From assembly GCA_035293405.1 (NCBI GenBank), contig DATDOE010000008.1, forward strand, positions 58,634 through 122,633: a DNA stretch of 64,000 nt. The letters are read 5' to 3'. The translations under genes and the position numbers were made by a program. Position 1 is the first letter of the stretch. Each line of letters starts with the position of its first letter. The notes beneath the pieces were generated by a model that saw only the letters and a program-made list of their open reading frames with translations, was not told where the DNA came from and did not search any database. This DNA is from Gp6-AA40 sp035293405 (lineage in GTDB: Bacteria; Acidobacteriota; Vicinamibacteria; Vicinamibacterales; UBA2999). This document shows, in pieces, positions 57,742-64,000 of this stretch.

Positions 57742-59472
57742 ATGGCGAACGGACAGCCACGACCAGCGTTTTACGCCGCAGTCTTTGTCGTTGTCGTCGC
57801 CCTCGTCGGCCTGGCGATCTGGCGATACAGCGGAACCGGGTCGGGGGGTGGCGGAGGGATCTTCTCCAGCGATGAGTTGAAGCAGGCCGCTGGCAGCGCG
57901 GAGAACCCCGATAGCTCTGGCATCACGACGGTCAAGGAATACAACTTCGTTGCGTCGGCCAAGCTCCCCGAGGTGAAGGGCATCTCCAACTACACGCCGA
58001 TGACCGACCGCACCGTGCGGTTCGCCATCAACGTGTGGGCCGGCTGGGGTCCGATCATCTACGCCAACAACGGATTCAAGCCCGGCAAGGTGTGGAAGAC
58101 GCCCGGCGGAAAAGACTTCAAGGTCGAGCTCGTGCTGATCGACGACCCGGTGGCGATGCGCGACGCCTTCGCCGCGGGGAACCTGCACGTCGGCTGGGCG
58201 ACGCTCGACATGGTGCCGCTCTTCCTCGAGGGGCTGCGCAAGGACACTCGCGTGATGCCCCGCATCTACCAGCAGGTTGACTGGTCGAACGGCGGCGACG
58301 GTATCGTCGTGCGCGAAGCGGTCAAGACGATGGCCGACCTGCGGGGGAAGACCGTCGTCCTCGCGCAGAACTCGCCGTCGCACTTCTTCATCCTGAACGC
58401 GCTGATCAATGCGGGAGTCCAGCCCGCTGAAGTCCAGTTCAAGTTCACGCAGGACGCCTTCCAGGCTGCCGCCGCGTTCAACGGCGACAAGACCCTGGCT
58501 GGCGCCGTCAGCTGGGCGCCGGACATCTACAACCTCGAGAAGGTTCGCGGCAACCGGTTGATGGTCACCACGGCGACCGCCAACAAGCTGATCGCCGACG
58601 TCTGGTTCTCGCGCGCGGACTTTGCCAAGGACAACCCCGACATCATGGAGGGTCTGGTCCGCGGGATTTTCGACGCGATGGAGGATCTGAAGGCGCAGGA
58701 CGCCAAACAGCGCGTCGCCAAGTTCATGGCCACTGGCTACTCGATTCCCGAGAGCGATGCGCTGGGCATGCTCGGCGATGCGCACTCGACCAACTACGCT
58801 GAGAATCGCGAGTTCTTCCTCAACCAGAACAACCCGACGAACTTCGAGCGCACGTGGAATACGGCGTACTTCCTCTACAAGAAGATCGGCGCGGTCACCC
58901 AGCAGACTCCGTTCGACCAGGTGATGGACTTCTCGGTGATCCAGAAGCTGGGGAGCGAGGCGAAGTACGCCAACCAGAAAAACGAATACGACGTCCGCTT
59001 CGCTCCGACGAGCGCGGGATCGGTTCAGGGTGAGAGCGACGAGATCCTGACCAAGACCGTGGTGATCCACTTCTTCCCGAACTCGTGGGATGTCAGCAAG
59101 AAGATCACGCGGAGTCTGGACGGCAAGGACGTCGAAGAGCTCTACGACCCGAACGTCACGTTCGTCGTCGAAGAGATCGGCAAGCTCGCCGGTCAGTACG
59201 GCGCCGCGCGCATCGTCATCGAGGGGCATACCGACGGATCGATGAGAAACAACGCGCCGAAGAGTGCCGTCCAGGAGCTGTCGCTCAACCGCGCCAACTC
59301 CGTCAAGGAGTCCATCGTGCGCAAGTTCACGTCGCTGCAGCCGAATCAGTTCTCGACCTCGGGACTCGGCTGGGACAAGCCGGCGGACAGTTCCGATCCG
59401 GACAACAACGCCAAGAACCGGCGCGTCGAGATCAAGGTCTATCCGGCAGAGGCCCCAGCGGCAGCGAAGTAA
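57742..59472 (+). CDS. Membrane-anchored substrate-binding protein fused to OmpA peptidoglycan-binding domain
   Basis: 576 aa from ATG 57742 (AGGAG spaced 9 nt; the GTG at 57736 is too close to it). An N-terminal TM (FYAAVFVVVVALVGLAIW, ~9-26) anchors the protein. A Gly linker follows. Residues ~85-400 are a NMT1/SsuA-like periplasmic-binding fold (VRFAINVWAGWGPIIYANNG, WATLDMVPLFLEGL, GKTVVLAQNSPSHFFILNALINAGV). The C-terminal ~435-570 is an OmpA domain (VVIHFFPNSWDVSK..., IVIEGHTDGSM, LSLNRANSVKESIV, NRRVEIKV). A solute-binding protein tied to both membrane and peptidoglycan is unusual; it may act as a load- or stretch-sensing receptor for the ABC transporter encoded next. Confidence 0.9.
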   Translation: MANGQPRPAFYAAVFVVVVALVGLAIWRYSGTGSGGGGGIFSSDELKQAAGSAENPDSSGITTVKEYNFVASAKLPEVKGISNYTPMTDRTVRFAINVWAGWGPIIYANNGFKPGKVWKTPGGKDFKVELVLIDDPVAMRDAFAAGNLHVGWATLDMVPLFLEGLRKDTRVMPRIYQQVDWSNGGDGIVVREAVKTMADLRGKTVVLAQNSPSHFFILNALINAGVQPAEVQFKFTQDAFQAAAAFNGDKTLAGAVSWAPDIYNLEKVRGNRLMVTTATANKLIADVWFSRADFAKDNPDIMEGLVRGIFDAMEDLKAQDAKQRVAKFMATGYSIPESDALGMLGDAHSTNYAENREFFLNQNNPTNFERTWNTAYFLYKKIGAVTQQTPFDQVMDFSVIQKLGSEAKYANQKNEYDVRFAPTSAGSVQGESDEILTKTVVIHFFPNSWDVSKKITRSLDGKDVEELYDPNVTFVVEEIGKLAGQYGAARIVIEGHTDGSMRNNAPKSAVQELSLNRANSVKESIVRKFTSLQPNQFSTSGLGWDKPADSSDPDNNAKNRRVEIKVYPAEAPAAAK

Positions 59473-60311
59473 TGGCCGAAAGCCCTGGGCCGCCTGAAGG
59501 CGGCCCCTACGTGAGCAGACTGTTCGCGCTTCGCGTCTCCCCGCCCCGCCCCGTGCGCCTTCTGCTCGGGGTGGGAGGGGTGGCTCTGCTCGTCCTGGCG
59601 TGGTGGTTCGTCACCAGGGGTGCCGCGGAAGCGCGGCTGGTGTCGCCCGTCGTGCTGCCGAGTCCGTTCGAAGTGTTCTCCAGCTTCGCCAGCCTGCTCA
59701 ACGAGCGCGCGCTGGTGCAAAGCATCGCGGCAACCTTGAAACGGGTGCTCCTCGGCTTCGGTCTCGCGATCGTGATCGGCGTCCCGCTGGGCATCGCCGC
59801 CGGAGCGTGGCGGGTGCTGGAATCGACGGGCGCGCCGCTGGCGCTGTTCGGCCGGAACCTGCCGGTGGCGGCGCTGATTCCGCTCACCATCCTCTGGTTC
59901 GGGATCGACGAGACGCAGAAGGTCATGTTCATCTTCATCGCCTGCGTGCCCTTCGTGTACTCGGATGCGGTCCGCGCGATTGCCAGCGTGCCGGATCGAT
60001 ACGTCGAGACCGCGCAGACGCTCGGCGCGTCCCCCCGTCAGATCGTGACCAAGGTGCTCGTCGCGCTCGCGCTGCCGGACATCTACGACAGCCTGCGCCA
60101 CCTGTTCGGCATGGCGTTTGGCTACATCATGCTCGCCGAGCTGATCAACGCGAACCACGGACTCGGCTACCTGCTGATGACGAGCCAACGTCGCGGTCTG
60201 TCTGAGCACATCATCCTGATCCTCATGGTCATCGGGCTCCTCGCCTTTACCATCGACCGGATGCTGTACTTTTTTCGCCGCGGCCTGTTTCCCTATCGGC
60301 CGGCTGAATGA
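59472..60311 (+). CDS. ABC permease (SsuC/NitT-TauT type)
   Basis: 279 aa; the ATG overlaps the stop of the SBP gene (TAATG). An initial TM (LLLGVGGVALLVLAWWFV) is followed by the BPD_transp_1 fold with the cytosolic EAA loop ETAQTLGASPRQIVTKVLVALALPDIYDSL. TM segments VLLGFGLAIVIGVPLGIAAGAW, NLPVAALIPLTILWFGI and HIILILMVIGLLAFTIDRMLYFF complete it. This is the membrane subunit of an importer of the sulfonate/nitrate/taurine class. It pairs with the ATPase downstream and the SBP-OmpA protein upstream. Confidence 0.9.
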   Translation: MAESPGPPEGGPYVSRLFALRVSPPRPVRLLLGVGGVALLVLAWWFVTRGAAEARLVSPVVLPSPFEVFSSFASLLNERALVQSIAATLKRVLLGFGLAIVIGVPLGIAAGAWRVLESTGAPLALFGRNLPVAALIPLTILWFGIDETQKVMFIFIACVPFVYSDAVRAIASVPDRYVETAQTLGASPRQIVTKVLVALALPDIYDSLRHLFGMAFGYIMLAELINANHGLGYLLMTSQRRGLSEHIILILMVIGLLAFTIDRMLYFFRRGLFPYRPAE

Positions 60312-61117
60312 CGCCCCACCCGAACATCGTCGAGTTTCGCGGCGTCACGAAGCGATTCGGGGACTTCACCGTGATTCGGGACGTGACCTTCGCCGTCCCG
60401 GACCTGCCCGATCGTGGCGAGTTCGTGACGATCCTGGGACCATCGGGTTGCGGCAAGTCGACGGTGCTCCGCCTCATCGCCGGTCTGCCGCCGCACCATC
60501 CGACCACGGAGGGTATCGTGCACGTCGCCAAGGCGCCAGTGGCCGGACCCGGAGCGGATCGCGGCATGGTGTTTCAGGACTACACGTCGTTCGACAATCG
60601 AACCGTCGAGGACAACGTGGCGTTCGGCCTCGAGTGCCGCGGCGTTCCGGCGCGTGAGCGGCGGGAACAGGCGCGGACCTGGATCGCGAAGGTCGGCCTC
60701 GACGTGACCCGAGACGCGCACAAGTATCCCAGCCAGCTCTCGGGCGGCATGCGGCAGCGAGTGGCGATTGCGCGTACGCTGATCCTCTCGCCGCGCATCA
60801 TCCTCATGGACGAGCCGTTCGGGGCCCTCGACCCGTCCACACGGCTCCGCATGCAGGAACTGCTGGTGAAACTCTGGAACGAAGCCCAGGCCACGGTGTT
60901 CTTCGTGACCCATTCCATCGAGGAAGCGGTGTATCTCGGCGACCGCGTTTACGTGTTCTCGTCGTCACCGGGTACTATCCTGCGCGAGATCGAAGTGCCG
61001 AAACCGGACCGACCGCCGAAGGAGATGCAGCGCGAGAAGGCGTTCATCGACATGGTGTACGACATCCGCGACACCATCGATACGCTCCAGACCTCGACGC
61101 GCGCCGGCGACGATTGA
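60308..61117 (+). CDS. ABC importer ATP-binding subunit (SsuB/NitT-TauT type)
   Basis: 269 aa; ATG overlaps the permease stop by 4 bp. Walker A GPSGCGKST, Q-loop MVFQDYTSFDNRTV, signature LSGGMRQRVAIARTL, Walker B IILMDEPFGALDPST and switch VTHSIEEAVYLGDR are all intact. A full importer ATPase energising the adjacent permease. The C-terminal tail (PKPDRPPKEMQREKAFIDMVYDIRDTIDTLQTS) is longer than in minimal SsuB and helical, and may contact the coiled-coil protein encoded next. Confidence 0.93.
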   Translation: MTPHPNIVEFRGVTKRFGDFTVIRDVTFAVPDLPDRGEFVTILGPSGCGKSTVLRLIAGLPPHHPTTEGIVHVAKAPVAGPGADRGMVFQDYTSFDNRTVEDNVAFGLECRGVPARERREQARTWIAKVGLDVTRDAHKYPSQLSGGMRQRVAIARTLILSPRIILMDEPFGALDPSTRLRMQELLVKLWNEAQATVFFVTHSIEEAVYLGDRVYVFSSSPGTILREIEVPKPDRPPKEMQREKAFIDMVYDIRDTIDTLQTSTRAGDD

Positions 61118-61120
61118 CGC

Positions 61121-62050
61121 ATGGCGAACACGATCCCTCCTCCGATCCCAACCGATCGGTCTTCGAAGCCGCGGCAAGGTGCCGGGCTCACGGACTACCT
61201 GAGAGAGGCATTCTTCTTCAGGTGGAACCTGCTGTTCTTTCTCGGTGGGATCGCCGGAGCGGCGCTGGCGCCGCTGTCTGACGTGACGTTTCCCCTCCTC
61301 GTGGCGGGCGAGCTCGCGTATTTGACCAGTCTCATCTCGCTGCCTCGTTTTCGCGCGGCCATCGACGCCAGGGTCCACTCACAGCAAGGGAACACAGTCG
61401 CCACACCGGCGGCCGCGCCGTCCCTCGTGGTGATGCTCGCCGGGCTGCCCGGCGACGCCCGGCGGCGCTTCGAGAAGCTGCACGGCCGGTGTGTGGAGAT
61501 GCGCGCCCTGGCGGCGGGCGTGCGCGGTACGTCTGGAACCGCTGTCGGATCGGCGGAAGAGATCCGGACCCCTGGTCTCGATCGTCTGCTCTGGTTGTTT
61601 CTCAGGCTCCTCTTGTCGAACAACGCGCTCGATCGCTTTCTGCAGACGATGAGCAGCGAGGAGGTCTCGTCACGGCTCGCACAGCTGCGCACGGACTTCG
61701 CCGCCGCACAACAGGCCGCCGACGATCGGATCGCCAAGTCGCTGCAGGACAGCATCGCGATGGCTGAACTGCGCCTCGACAACTATGCCCGCGCCAAGAA
61801 GAACGCCCAGTTCGTCTCGATCGAGCTGGATCGGATCGAGGGGAAGATCCAGGCCCTCGCCGAGATGGCGGTCAATCGGCAGGATCCGGATCTGCTGAGC
61901 AGCCAGGTTGATTCAGCCGCGGAAAGCATGCGGCAGACGGAGAAGGCGGTGAGCGAACTGCAGCACCTGACGGGCCTCGCCGATCAACTGGAGGACCCGC
62001 CGCCGATCCTCGAGGCGGACCTGCGTGAGGTATTGCGGCATGACGCCTGA
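61121..62050 (+). CDS. Two-TM coiled-coil protein of the PspA/AAA operon
   Basis: 309 aa, 3 bp after the ABC ATPase. N-terminal TM pair (FFFRWNLLFFLGGIAGAALAPL and FPLLVAGELAYLTSLISL) and a large cytosolic part of heptad-like helices (LAQLRTDFAAAQQAADDRIAKSLQDSIAMAELRLDNYARAKKNAQFVSIELDRIEGKIQALAEMAV). No enzymatic motif. It overlaps the AAA gene by 11 bp, so it is likely co-translated and may be its membrane adaptor or substrate. Family not recognised. Confidence 0.82.
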   Translation: MANTIPPPIPTDRSSKPRQGAGLTDYLREAFFFRWNLLFFLGGIAGAALAPLSDVTFPLLVAGELAYLTSLISLPRFRAAIDARVHSQQGNTVATPAAAPSLVVMLAGLPGDARRRFEKLHGRCVEMRALAAGVRGTSGTAVGSAEEIRTPGLDRLLWLFLRLLLSNNALDRFLQTMSSEEVSSRLAQLRTDFAAAQQAADDRIAKSLQDSIAMAELRLDNYARAKKNAQFVSIELDRIEGKIQALAEMAVNRQDPDLLSSQVDSAAESMRQTEKAVSELQHLTGLADQLEDPPPILEADLREVLRHDA

Positions 62051-63842
62051 CGCCTTGCCCGGAGCCGACGTCACCAGGACGCGCCGGGCCGTCGGCGCGC
62101 TGTCGGAGCTGCCGACATCGTTCCCGCCATGGGCGAAGCAACTCGCCGAGCTGTACTTCTCCGGGACGACGGCGGCGTTTGTCCTCCACGGAAACACCTA
62201 CGACTACGTGCGCGTCGCCGACGGCGGCACCGCTGAGTACGGAGGGCTTGCCGACTTCCTGGCGGAGCAGCTGTTCGGGCGATGGTCGCTCGTCCTGCAC
62301 TACGACCTGGGACGCGGCCTGCGCGTGGCCGCCGGACGGGACGAGCAGCGCCTGAAGGAGATGGTCACGCTGGCCAACCGCAAGGTCGGCGATCTGAGCG
62401 CACTCTCGAAGGAGCCGTCGGCGACGTTCGGCCTCATGGATCGTTTCGTGAGAAGCAACCTGATGGCAGCCGAGGCCGACCGACTGAGCCTTGCGTTCAT
62501 CGTCGATCAGGCATCGTACGTGTTCCCCTCCGGCGATCCTGGCCGTCTGAGCGCGCAAGCCTCGTCCCAGCTCGTGACGATGATCAACTGGGCGACCAGC
62601 CCGCACGTCAAGCGGTTGAACATGGCGTTCGTGCTGGTGGATGAGAAGCGCGCGGATCTCAGCGAGCGCCTCACGAGCAATCCGCACGTGGCATCGATCG
62701 AAGTGTCGCTGCCCTCTGAAGCGGATCGCGTTCGATTCGTCAACGCGACAGTCGACCCGGCCGCCCTCGGCTCCTTCTCCGACTACGACGCCACGCAGCT
62801 GGCGGCGCTGACGGCAGGAATCCCCCTCACCGACCTCAACGTCATGGTGCAGTCGGCGCGCGAGGGCGGACGGCGGCTCGACGCCAAGGTCTTCCGCGAG
62901 CTGAAGAAGCTGCTCATCGAGCGGCAGTGCCACGGCCTGCTCGAATTCATCGAACCGAAGTGGACCCTGGACACCGTCGTGGGCCATGACGCGGCCAAGG
63001 CACGGCTGCGGGAAGATGCCGCGCTCCTCAAACGCGGATCGCTCGACAGCCTTCCGATGGGATACCTGCTGTGCGGACCGGTCGGGACCGGCAAATCATT
63101 TCTCGCCCAGTGCGCCAGCGGCGAGATCGGCGCGCCCTGCGTGATGCTCAAGAATTTTCGATCGAAGTACGTCGGCGAAACGGAGGGCAACCTGGAGCGG
63201 GTGCTTTCCGTCCTGCGCGCGATGGGGCCCGTCGTCGTCGTCATCGACGAAGCCGACGCCGCGCTCGGCAGTCGAGACCAGGACGGCGACTCCGGCACGT
63301 CGAGCCGGGTGTTCGGCATGATCGCGTCGCAGATGGGCGACACGAAGTATCGCGGCCGCATCCTCTGGATGCTGTTGACCGCCCGTCCCGATCTCCTGCC
63401 CATCGACTTGAAGCGCCAGGGACGCGCCGAGGTGCACATCCCGCTCTTCTACCCGACCGACGAGAGCGAAATCCGTCAGATGTTCGTGATCCTCGCCACC
63501 AAGCTGGGATCGCGCGTGTCGCTCGATGACATCCCACCGATTCCTCAGCGTGGACACCTGTCGGGCGCCGACATCGAAGGCATGGTGGGCCGGGCCTGGC
63601 GCAAGTCGCTCCTGGCCGGGCAGGATCACGTCACTCGTGAGGCGCTGGCCGAGGTGGTGTCGCAGTTCATGCCCTCGACGCAGGGGATGGAACGAGAGCT
63701 CCAGGAGACCGCCGCGATCATCGAGTGTACCGACCGGCAGTTTCTCCCGCGTCACATCCTGGACGCGATGGACGGCGACGGCGGACGCGTGAAACTTCAG
63801 GCGCGCCTCACGGCGCTGAAACAGATGGTGAAAGATTTCTAA
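62040..63842 (+). CDS. Classic-clade AAA+ ATPase (Vps4/FtsH-like core)
   Basis: 600 aa from ATG 62040. Residues 1-320 form an N-domain that itself has a degenerate ATPase-like rhythm but no clear Walker motifs (VLHGNTYDYVRV..., LAFIVDQASYVF, EVSLPSEADRVRFV). The AAA+ core is at ~330-540: Walker A GPVGTGKSFLA (~346), pore-loop region KNFRSKYVGETEGNL, Walker B VVVIDEADAAL (~400), sensor LLTARPDLLPIDLKRQGRAEVHIPLF with the RxGR arginine finger typical of CDC48/Vps4/FtsH. It is co-encoded with PspA (ESCRT-III-like) and a vWA lipoprotein. A Vps4-like role in PspA filament remodelling is inferred, not shown. Confidence 0.9.
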   Translation: MTPDALPGADVTRTRRAVGALSELPTSFPPWAKQLAELYFSGTTAAFVLHGNTYDYVRVADGGTAEYGGLADFLAEQLFGRWSLVLHYDLGRGLRVAAGRDEQRLKEMVTLANRKVGDLSALSKEPSATFGLMDRFVRSNLMAAEADRLSLAFIVDQASYVFPSGDPGRLSAQASSQLVTMINWATSPHVKRLNMAFVLVDEKRADLSERLTSNPHVASIEVSLPSEADRVRFVNATVDPAALGSFSDYDATQLAALTAGIPLTDLNVMVQSAREGGRRLDAKVFRELKKLLIERQCHGLLEFIEPKWTLDTVVGHDAAKARLREDAALLKRGSLDSLPMGYLLCGPVGTGKSFLAQCASGEIGAPCVMLKNFRSKYVGETEGNLERVLSVLRAMGPVVVVIDEADAALGSRDQDGDSGTSSRVFGMIASQMGDTKYRGRILWMLLTARPDLLPIDLKRQGRAEVHIPLFYPTDESEIRQMFVILATKLGSRVSLDDIPPIPQRGHLSGADIEGMVGRAWRKSLLAGQDHVTREALAEVVSQFMPSTQGMERELQETAAIIECTDRQFLPRHILDAMDGDGGRVKLQARLTALKQMVKDF

Positions 63843-63853
63843 AGGACGGACTT

Positions 63854-64000
63854 ATGGCAAATACGAGCTGGTTCGACGAACGCGCGGAACACCCCACGCT
63901 GCACGAGCGTGTCGAGAAACTGGAGTCGTTCACCACCGCGATGGCCGATGGCGTGGTGGACAAGCAGGAACTGGACGCGCAGGAGCAGCGGCTGGCCGCC
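63854..64000 (+). CDS. Start of next operon gene (partial, runs off window)
   Basis: ATG 63854 with AAAGGACGG upstream, 11 bp after the AAA stop. The first 49 residues (ANTSWFDERAEHPTLHERVEKLESF and DKQELDAQEQRLAA) are charged and helical. The protein continues beyond the window edge. No family can be assigned. Confidence 0.6.
   Translation, partial: MANTSWFDERAEHPTLHERVEKLESFTTAMADGVVDKQELDAQEQRLAA

Overview
This is a GC-rich bacterial window with dense coding on both strands, frequent GTG/TTG starts and many 1-19 bp gene overlaps. The mix of an NHL-repeat secreted protein, a GMC oxidoreductase with a gluconate-dehydrogenase subunit-3 partner, CHAT/TPR proteins, an ECF-type sigma factor with a zinc-finger anti-sigma, and '(A)CACAAAG-like' spacer repeats fits a soil Acidobacteriota-type genome (Vicinamibacteria-like). 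That placement is an inference from gene style; no rRNA or marker gene is present.

Left block (3-17447): four co-directional genes. They are the end of one protein with a possible beta-grasp tail, a 1211-aa protein of unknown family, a ComEC-like metallo-beta-lactamase-fold hydrolase, and a giant 3885-aa beta-rich protein with two LysM-like clusters. None of the three complete proteins has a signal peptide. Together they look like a large particle or surface machine rather than metabolism.

Island-like block (about 17845-34914): a segment of about 17 kb lies between two copies of a 21-bp direct repeat that equals the 3' end of a tRNA-Gln. The right copy is a longer 3' half of tRNA-Gln(CTG) lacking its 5' half. 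Inside are two convergent operons. The plus operon encodes a methyltransferase-like protein, a PaaK-like adenylating ligase, a membrane-anchored TPR-CHAT protease, an unknown 315-aa protein and a metzincin-like protein. The minus operon encodes an ECF-like sigma factor, a membrane zinc-finger/TPR anti-sigma candidate and a fold-III PLP decarboxylase. The anti-sigma and the CHAT protein share the same extracytoplasmic signature, which ties the two operons together. A broken macrodomain gene, a four-gene envelope cassette, a decayed TPP-riboswitch-like stretch and the tRNA scar follow.

Middle block (34950-45219): mostly housekeeping or accessory metabolism. It holds an NHL-repeat protein, an ankyrin-repeat protein, a methyltransferase, an ABC-2 exporter pair, a DDAH/amidinotransferase-fold enzyme, an APC amino-acid permease and a Tat-exported GMC oxidoreductase pair.

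Defence-type block (45249-52285): a Fic AMPylase-like protein diverges from a compact type I-like restriction-modification operon. In that operon an XRE HTH, an HsdM methylase and a single target-recognition domain are fused in one protein, followed by HsdR and a YgjP-like metallopeptidase.

Right block (52295-64000): a FadB/FadN-like beta-oxidation enzyme, an alpha/beta hydrolase and an ImmA-like degenerate protein, then a long plus-strand operon. The operon encodes a vWA lipoprotein, PspA/IM30, a membrane-anchored substrate-binding protein fused to an OmpA domain, an ABC permease, an ABC ATPase, a two-TM coiled-coil protein, a classic-clade AAA+ ATPase and the start of another gene. It resembles a membrane-stress/ESCRT-III-plus-AAA assembly coupled to an importer-like ABC transporter.

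The best candidates for under-described systems are the CHAT/sigma island, the PspA/AAA/SBP-OmpA operon and the giant LysM cluster.
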